A stretch of 64,000 nt of DNA. It comes from Candidula unifasciata (lineage: Eukaryota; Mollusca; Gastropoda; Stylommatophora; Geomitridae). This document shows positions 26,801 through 35,800 of this stretch, piece by piece. Location of the stretch: contig CAJHNH020000206.1 in assembly GCA_905116865.2 (NCBI GenBank), positions 246,561 through 310,560 on the forward strand, in the 5' to 3' direction. Under the pieces are notes generated by a model. It did not search any database. It saw nothing but the letters and a program-made list of their open reading frames with translations, and was not told the DNA's origin. How positions within the stretch are numbered: the stretch's first letter is position 1; each line of letters starts with the position of its first letter. Position numbers and translations under genes: made by a program.

Positions 26801-29800
26801 CAGGTGTTGCCTAAATTTTGCATTGCCTTAACCCAAAGTTAAATGAGACCACGAGGCAGATCAAGCAGATATTGGAGAGATAAAATACAGACAGATCTAG
26901 GACACTTGGAGTCACCAACTAGAAACAGAAAACCACAGAGCTGAAAAGAGGCAGTGATATCATCAAGAGCTCGAATGCTAAAAAAAAAAAATCTTAGTTC
27001 TTTCTCTTTTTGACCATAACCTGAAGTTAACTGTTTTTTTCCCCATCTTTCCTTATAAGTATACATCACCGCAAGATTTGTTTTATTATTTAATTTTTAC
27101 CACTGATACAATGTTAAATTTGTATTTTCTTGTTGTAACTCTTATTTGTCTCATCTTTTTTGCACGTCGAAGCATTAATTATACAATTGTTGTAACTCCT
27201 TTTTGAAATTCAGTCAGGAGAAATGGGCATATGTGGTCCTGTGTGCACCGTTGACGACAACTGTACAAGTAGTGAAAAGTGCTGTCCCTCATCCTGTGGC
27301 GGAAGTGCTTGTATCCGTTCTGTTCGTGAGTATTGATTGGTATTCAGTTGTGTCATCATCAAATTTATAAATATCACAAGTGATATTTGTGAATTCTTCT
27401 TCTTCTTCTTTTTCGCGTTCACCAGCTGTACACTCTGGCGGAAAGTTTTGGTTGTTCGTCCACTTCTGGACTGCAGTCCTGCTCCAGGACCTGAGAGTTG
27501 CGTGTGCATCAGTTTTACAGATCTGATTCAATGTTATGTAGACTGCTGGTTCCTTGCCTCTCAGACAGATGCACTCCGACTTCAAAGGAAGCTCCCCAGT
27601 TAGTCAACTCTTACGACATGCTTTTGGGGAGGCAGTGGGTCTATTCTTGTTTTCCCTACAATAGGGCCCCGGAACCCACACGGGGGTTTGTGAATTAACT
27701 ACTGGATAATGTATTAGTTACAATTTTGTAACAATGAGAACTTTATTTAGCTTGTTAGTATGTCATTGTTAGCATTTACTGTTTCTTAACAGGCAGTAGT
27801 AAATTTTGTAGTAATATCTGTATTGTAAAAAATATCAGTAAATAAACTCTTTTTTTTATATACGAGAAATATGCTTAAGTGAAGACATGTGGACCAAATC
27901 GTTATTAATCTGAAAGCATTGGATCGAGACTTTGAAAAGAATCGTGATTGGAAAAAAATTGAGGTTTAGCAGAAGCTGCTATTTCTGTTTTCCTAGAACT
28001 AAATAGGTTGAAGTGTACATATTATATATTAAATTTTTTTTTCGCATGGAGAATTCGCAGCAAATTGTTGAATTTTGGAAATAGCTAAATAATAATAAGA
28101 TTACTATTTTTATTGTTATTTTTTTATTATTATTAATAAAATTAGAGAAGTCAAGCAAGTGTATACTGTTACCTAATAAAGCGTGCTAAGTGTTTAAAAT
28201 AATACATTTACTATTTTATGTTAAATTCAAAATAATAATTTTAATTTTGATGTTTGCTTATGTTTACCTGTCAGGAATGTGGTCAACATCACGCCAACCC
28301 CCTTGATTTCCCATGACATTACCTGGTACTCATGTTAGGCTGTTTGACCTAGCTTATCTAGTAATACATATTTTATCAGTAAAACAATCGGATGTACTGT
28401 TTTCATATGACCTATAACACAAGTAGACGCCCCCCCCCCTCTCTCTCACGCTGATCTGTAGTAGCCATTCGTAGATCTCTCCCCAATCACAAGCAGTCGT
28501 CGTCCCCTTGTAGGATGCAATTTTTCGTTATTTAAAGCCCCACCCTGGCTTTTGCAGGGAGCCGTGAATATAGCCGGGCCCTAAATATGGCCTAAAGGCT
28601 GAAAGGGGTTTCTGGGACCTCTCCACAGGTGCTCCTTATCCGCATGGTGACGCTTTGTGTCACCGGCCTTTCTGGCTCAAGTGATGTCCTGGTGGACATC
28701 TATGATACAAACAGCATCCTCAAAGATAATATTATGTCCTGCTAAAATTTGTTTTTAAAATTCTCTTTACAAATGATTCATACTTGCAGTGTTTTTTTAA
28801 TGTTTTTATGTGCAACACACACACTCACCCAAACATACCTGTGCATGCACACACGCACACCACACACACACAAACATGCCAGACACACACACACACACTA
28901 CGTCCTACATTTTATATGGCCATGTCCACGACCGGAGTTAAGCATATGATAATGTTTACAACAAGCAAATCAATGGAAGAGCTTCACACAATTCTTTTCT
29001 CTCCTTTTAAAACAATCCAGCTGTGACCTCTTCAGACATAACCTGTGCTAACATGCGATGTGTCGACGGGGCAAAGTGTCGGACAGTTGTTGCCTGCCCC
29101 ACTTGTCAACCCACGTACAGATGTATACCGGCTGATAACGTCCAGAAAGGTAACAGCTTATTTACAGATTGCACTTACATATTGTTTTTACACTCACAAT
29201 TGTTTATTGTCACGTTTGTGTGTGTAGGTAGACTTTTGGTCATGTTGCAGCTTGTACTATTAGCATGTTGACTCTTCATTGGATACTGAAGAAAGTGGAT
29301 GGAGAACAAGTGCAGTGAAGCCAATTCTTGATTTATTCATTCATTTATTCAAATAAATGGATCCTGGAAATATGTTGTTGTTTGAGTTTCAAAACAAAAT
29401 AAATAAAAAAATAATCTGTTGCAAACATTACGTAACATAAATTATATAATCATCTACAGGCTCTAATAAAAGAAAATTACAGTTCAATTAAATTCAAAGA
29501 AAATTGCATTTGTGAAAAATAAAAACAAAAATAAAGAAAAAAAAAATGGAGCTGGTCAAGTAAGCATCAGCAAGAATGTTAATCAGCTCCCTGCTCACAT
29601 AGCTGCACAAGTACTGAAAAACAAATGACATCATTACAATAAACTGACTGTATAGTCCAACGCTGGATACATTTAATGTGCTAGGTGTTAAATTTTATTC
29701 ACAAAAGGTTGAATATGATTTTTTTTAAACTTTGGTAAGTCACGTGTCTGTCGAACTTCTGATGATTAAACAAACAGGATGCAGTGAGAGTGACCGTGTA

Positions 29801-32800
29801 TGTGTTTCAATGGAATTGTTCAAGTTACTGAGCTTCATTTTATGTGGATGACACTCTGTAGTAATGCACCTGGCGAGATTCAGCGAAAAACACCTGGCAA
29901 TACATTGTGCAATGTATTGTTTGTATCAACATTTTTAATATTTGATTTTTAACAGGTTGAGTTTATTTGCAGTGATTGCATGTGATTTGCAAAACATTGA
30001 AATTGATTTGCAGAACGATGAGTTATTTGTGAAAACATGAATTTGGTTTGCCCATACTGTTTTGTAAACCGATGAATGACGGCTGCTAATTTTTATGTTA
30101 ACCAGATACTGATACTGTGTGCCAGAATGAGAACTACACTGAGGCCATCTTACTGGAGAATCCCAACAACTCTTCATCGTATAGTCTGCTGCAGTGTGGC
30201 GTTGAGGCTGGCACTCAGACATGTCCTTTGGGGTCTAATTGTATACAGGGTCAGACAGGACATGGATCTTGCTGTCAAGGGCACATTGACACACCACAAG
30301 CAGACAAGCCTGGAATTTGTCCATCGGTAATTGTTATATTTTGGTCCTTTCTGCGCTCTGACCACCCCTTCAGGCTTCCAGAAAATGGTAATCAAAATTA
30401 GCTGTGGCAGTTAGATGTTGTGGCATGATCAAATTTAACAGAATTGGACTGCTGTTAGGTTTACAAATCGAACAAATTCAGATTGACATCGATTCAAAAT
30501 GGACATAAAGATGACATTTCAAGAAATCGTTTTTTACGTGATCTCTCCATTATGAGGCAAACAAATATGTCATTTATTGACTGTTGTGTTTTACTAAGCA
30601 GTTTTATGTTATGCAGTTTACTTTCCGACTATTACTTTCCGACCATTACTTTCCGACCATTACTTTCCGACCATTACTTTCCAACCATTACTTTCCGACC
30701 ATTACTTTCCGACCATTACTTTCCGACCATTACTTTCCGATTATTACTTTCCGCTCATTACTTTCCGACCATTACTTTCCGACCAATACTTTCCGACGGT
30801 ATGATAAAAAGTGGCCTGGTACAAAGTCGACTACAGCTGACTCCAGATTCCATCATTATAGAAATGTGAAGCTAGTTCAGACTTAAACCACAGACACCGA
30901 TTTGAAACAGATGAATATTTAAAAACATAGGTCAGCTAGCAAACATTTGAAAAAAATAATAAATTTTCAATTTTGATAACTAGAGTTTTCAAAATGAATC
31001 AGAAATATTGCTTGTTTTACTGCATTATATCCTGCACTAGGAAAAAGGAATGGACACGAAATAAAAAAATAAATAAACAAAACAAAAATACTTATCTGGC
31101 TAGTAAATGAAAAAGAAATGTACAGAAATATATTAAAGATATCTAACAGCGGCTTCTGAATGTTTGAAATAATTGCTGCCTGCCACTGTTTAGCAGAACT
31201 CGTACTATTAACCACCGGATGCTGGGGTTCATAACTGGGGGAGGGGGGGGGGGGGAGGATCTGAGCACCTGTGGACATGTCCGGAGTACAAGGATGATAA
31301 CCCAGCTAACTAACTAACTAACTAACTAACTAACGAACCAATCAAACAAGTAACTTACTAATTAGCTGACTAACTACCTGACTAAGGTGTTGATTTATAT
31401 TAGAAGTTTGTATTAAATGATCTCTGTGTTGTAGCTGAGAAGTGTTTAGTGACCTCTGTGTTGTCGCTGACAAAATATGGTTGTAGGCTAAACACTGAGT
31501 ATATGGATGGGATTTAATAAATTATTGTTTAGTTTTTCTACTATGTCCTTTCCTCTCTACTTTTCAAAACTGAGTAAAATGGTATGGGGAAAAAAAAAGG
31601 ACACAAGAGATGTAATGTCTGTCAGAAAAATGGGAAAAACAAAGACACAAGAGATGTAATGTCTGTCAGAAAAATGGGGGGAAAAAAAGACACAAGAGAT
31701 GTAATGTCTGTCAGAAAAATGGGGGAAAAAAAAGACACAAGAGATGTAATGTCTGTCAGAAAAATAAGGTAAAAATAAAGACACGAGAAATGTAATGTCT
31801 GTCAGAAAAATAAGGTAAAAATAAAGACACGAGAGATGTAATGTCTGTCAGAAAAATAAGGTAAAAATAAAGACACGAGAAATGTAATGTCTGTCAGAAA
31901 AATGGGGAAAAAACAAAGACACAAGAGATGTAATGTCTGTCAGCAAAATGGGGGAAAAAACAATACACGAGAGATGTAATGTCTGTCAGAAAAATGGGAA
32001 AAACAAAGACACGAGAGGTGTAATGTCTGTCAGAAAAATTGGGAAAAAACAAGACACAAGAGATGTAATGTCTGTCAGCAAAATGGGGGAAAAACAATAC
32101 ACGAGAGATGTAATGTCTGTCAGAAAAATGGGAAAAACAAAGACACGAGAGGTGTAATGTCTGTCAGAAAAATGGGGAAAAAACAAGACACAAGAGATGT
32201 AATGTCTGTCAGCAAAATGGGGGAAAAAACAATACACGAGAGATGTAATGTCTGTCAGAAAAATGGGGGGAAAAAACAAAGACACGAGAGATGTAATATC
32301 TGTCAGAAAAATGGGGAAAAAAAAACAAAGACACGAGAGATGTAATGTCTGTCAGAAAAATGGGGAAAAAACAAAGACACGAGAGATGTAATGTCTGTCA
32401 GAAAAATGGGGAAAAAAAAAACAAAGACACGAGAGATGTAATGTCTGTCAGAAAAATGGGGAAAAAACAAGACACGAGAGATGTAATGTCTGTCAGAAAA
32501 ATGGGGAAAAAACAAAGACACGAGAGATGTCATGTCTGTCAGAAAAATGGGGAAAAAACAAAGATACGAGAGATGTCATGTCTGTCAGAAAAATGGGGAA
32601 AAAACAAAGACACGAGAGATGTCATGTCTGTCAGAAAAATGGGGAAAAAACAAAGACACGAGAGATGTCATGTCTGTCAGAAAAATGGGGAACAAAAAAC
32701 AAAGACACGAGAGATGTCATGTCTGTCAGAAAAATGGGGAAAAAAAAACAAAGACACGAGAGATGTCATGTCTGTCAGAAAAATGGGGAAAAAACAAAGA

Positions 32801-35800
32801 CACGAGAGATGTCATGTCTGTCAGAAAAATGGGGAACAAAAAACAAAGACACGAGAGATGTCATGTCTGTCAGAAAAATGGGGAAAAAACAAAGACACGA
32901 GAGATGTCATGTCTGTCAGAAAAATGGGGAAAAAACAAAGACACGAGAGATGTCATGTCTGTCAGAAAAATGGGGAAAAAACAAAGACACGAGAGATGTC
33001 ATGTCTGTCAGAAAAATGGGGAAAAAACAAAGACACGAGAGATGTCATGTCTGTCAGAAAAAGCTAACAATCTCATTGACAGCTTAGTGAAAACTAATAT
33101 TCCATTTGATGTTTTTGAGTCAGAACACGACGCATGCATAGTTTATAGTTTTTCAACCAGCATAAGTATCCAGTACTCAGTGACAGATAATCTTTTAGAC
33201 AGTCATCAAGTTTTTTTTGTTTTTTTTTATAAGAAAGGGATTTTAGAAATATTTACGACAACCAGATGGAGAGAGAATGTTAGAGGCAGAGGTATACAAA
33301 GAGAAAGAAACACACACACACACACACATAGAGAGAGAGAGAGAGAGAGAGGGACGGAGAAAGAACGTTGAAAGGGTTAATATAAGTGACATAGAAGACA
33401 AAAAGGACTTGAACGGGAACATGATCGTCTGTGCCGCCAAGTATTCACATGATGACGATGATTGTATATCCAGGTACATCAAGTACCTATTAATGTGAAT
33501 GTTCACTTTACATAAACATTATATCATAAACTGTTTGAAGTAACAGTAGTAATTTAAACAACATCCTGTTAAACCCAGTCAGGTTATATTTGAGATATAT
33601 AGTCACGAAGAACAGTTAGATTAAGCTATACTGATCACTTCTATTCTATGAAACCATTGAGTAAATACCAGTGGTTTCAGATAACTATAGTGTTTGTGAC
33701 ACACAGGCCTTTCATGTATCATCTCTTGGTTGTGTGCTAGTTTATGCTTTATTGTAGCTCACACTTTTGTTTCCAACAAATATTTTCCAGAAGCATGAAC
33801 TTTCTGCTGCACATTTCAGGGCGATGTCTCAGTCTGTGGAGGCGTGATGTGTGAACACGACTCTGGCTGTCCAGGAGCCCAGAAATGTTGTTCCGGCTGT
33901 GGAAATATGTGCACTAGCCCACTCTGTGGAAATAGCGTGTGTTCTGTGGGTAAGTGTAGTGGGATGTTGTATGTAAGCGTTTGTCACTGATTAATATGTT
34001 CACTTGATTAACAAAAATTGTGATTGCTTCAAGCATAAATATGAGTACAAATAGACATTATAAACAGCATATTCATTCCAACATGAAGCTACCAGTGCCA
34101 AACATGGACACTATCTCAAGCCCATATAAGCAAAATCACCACCCACGAGATGAGATGCCTGAGAAAAGCAGTCAACTTAACCATTTGAGATCTAGTGAAT
34201 AATGATACTATCAGACACATTGTGGGAACAACACTTTGTACTAGATTCATCGAGAAACAGCAGATTAAGTGGTTTGGCCATCTCATGAGAATGCAGCAAG
34301 ATCAAATAACATCACAAGCACTTAATCTCAGAAGATCAGCTACAAGAGCAAGAGGACGGCTGCAGAAATAATGGATCGACAACATTAAAGCCACTTTTCG
34401 CCTTCACGGCATGACAATAGCCAGTGGCAGCCAACGTGCACTGGATAGCAAATTATTCCTCCCCACTGCGCTTAACTGCAGAAGTGGTTTATGTTGATGA
34501 TGATGATGTGATTGCTTCACAAAAATAAATAAATAAATAAATAAATAAAAGTGTTCTTTGAAATATTATGTCTTGGTAGTCACACGTTTATGTCTTGGTA
34601 GTCACACGTTTATGCAGGTGTCGTTTTTATTATGTCTTGGTAGTCACACGTTTATGTCTTGGTAGTCACACGTTTATGCAGGTGTCGTTTTTATTATGTC
34701 TTGGTAGTCACACGTTTATGTCTTGGTAGTCACACGTTTATGCAGGTGTCGTTTTTATTATGTCTTGGTAGTCACACGTTTATGCCTTGGTAGTCACACG
34801 TTTATGTCTTGGTAGTCACACGTTTATGTCTTGGTAGTCACACGTTTATGTCTTGGTAGTCACACGTTTATGTCTTGGTAGTCACACGTTTATGTCTTGG
34901 TAGTCACACGTTTATGTCTTGGTAGTCACACGTTTATGTCTTGGTAGTCACACGTTTATGCAGGTGTCGTTTTTATTATGTCTTGGTAGTCACACGTTTA
35001 TGCAGGTGTCGTTTTTATTATGTCTTGGTAGTCACACGTTTATGCAGGTGTCGTTTTTATTATGTCTTGGTAGTCACACGTTTATGCAGGTGTCGTTTTT
35101 ATTATGTCTTGGTAGTCACACGTTTATGCAGGTGTCGTTTTTATTATGTCTTGGTAGTCACACGTTTATGCAGGTGTCGTTTTTATTATGCAGGATAAAC
35201 GTAATTCAGTTTTATCAGTACTAGTGTGATCTTGTTGTTTTATGTTTGACACAAGATCGTTGTCCTCTTTCAAAGAAAACGGTTCATGCGTGTTGTCTAA
35301 CAGGGAACAACTGGTCTAAAATGTATCTAGATGTATCTGGAGAATGTGTCTAGATTGTTGTCCTCTTTCAAATATAATGAGCCATTAAATAATCCCTTGG
35401 AATTATTTAATATTGAGACATTTTTTGGGTGGGGGGGGGGGGGGGGAGTTCTAATATAAATCACGCCTTTCTTAAATATGACTTTGAAAATGTATGGATG
35501 ACAAACGTACCCACAAAAAAAAAAAAAAAAAAAAGGGTTCATGCGTGTTATCTAACAGGGAACAACTGGTCTAGAATGTATTTGAGATATTGCAGATGTG
35601 TAATTGTTCATAAATTGAGTTGATAATTTACTGCATAACACGATGATGATTCTGGATATTCAGATCTGACAGACATCACAGTCTGACTTCTTCTTTCAGA
35701 TATCAACTCATCACCTATTCTGCTTCTATTGCAGGTGCCCACGTATGGGTGAAATCAACACGGAGGTCATAGCCATTGCATCTAGCCATTCCTTTGAAAG

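Noticed and set aside
30483..30886. Frames of 100-128 codons through the 15-bp repeat
   Set aside because: The 15-bp unit without stops explains them.
32345..33371. Long + strand open frames (up to 279 codons) across the 46-bp repeat
   Set aside because: They are a direct result of a stop-free tandem repeat in all three frames. There is no start context, domain or splice support, and they lie inside an intron.
34568..35192. CRISPR-like alternation of 22-bp repeats with 20-bp segments
   Set aside because: The 20-bp segments are identical to each other, so they are not spacers.
34919..35224. Open frames of 85-101 codons with 14-residue repeats
   Set aside because: The 42-bp minisatellite unit is a multiple of three, which creates the frame. 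No other coding evidence exists.
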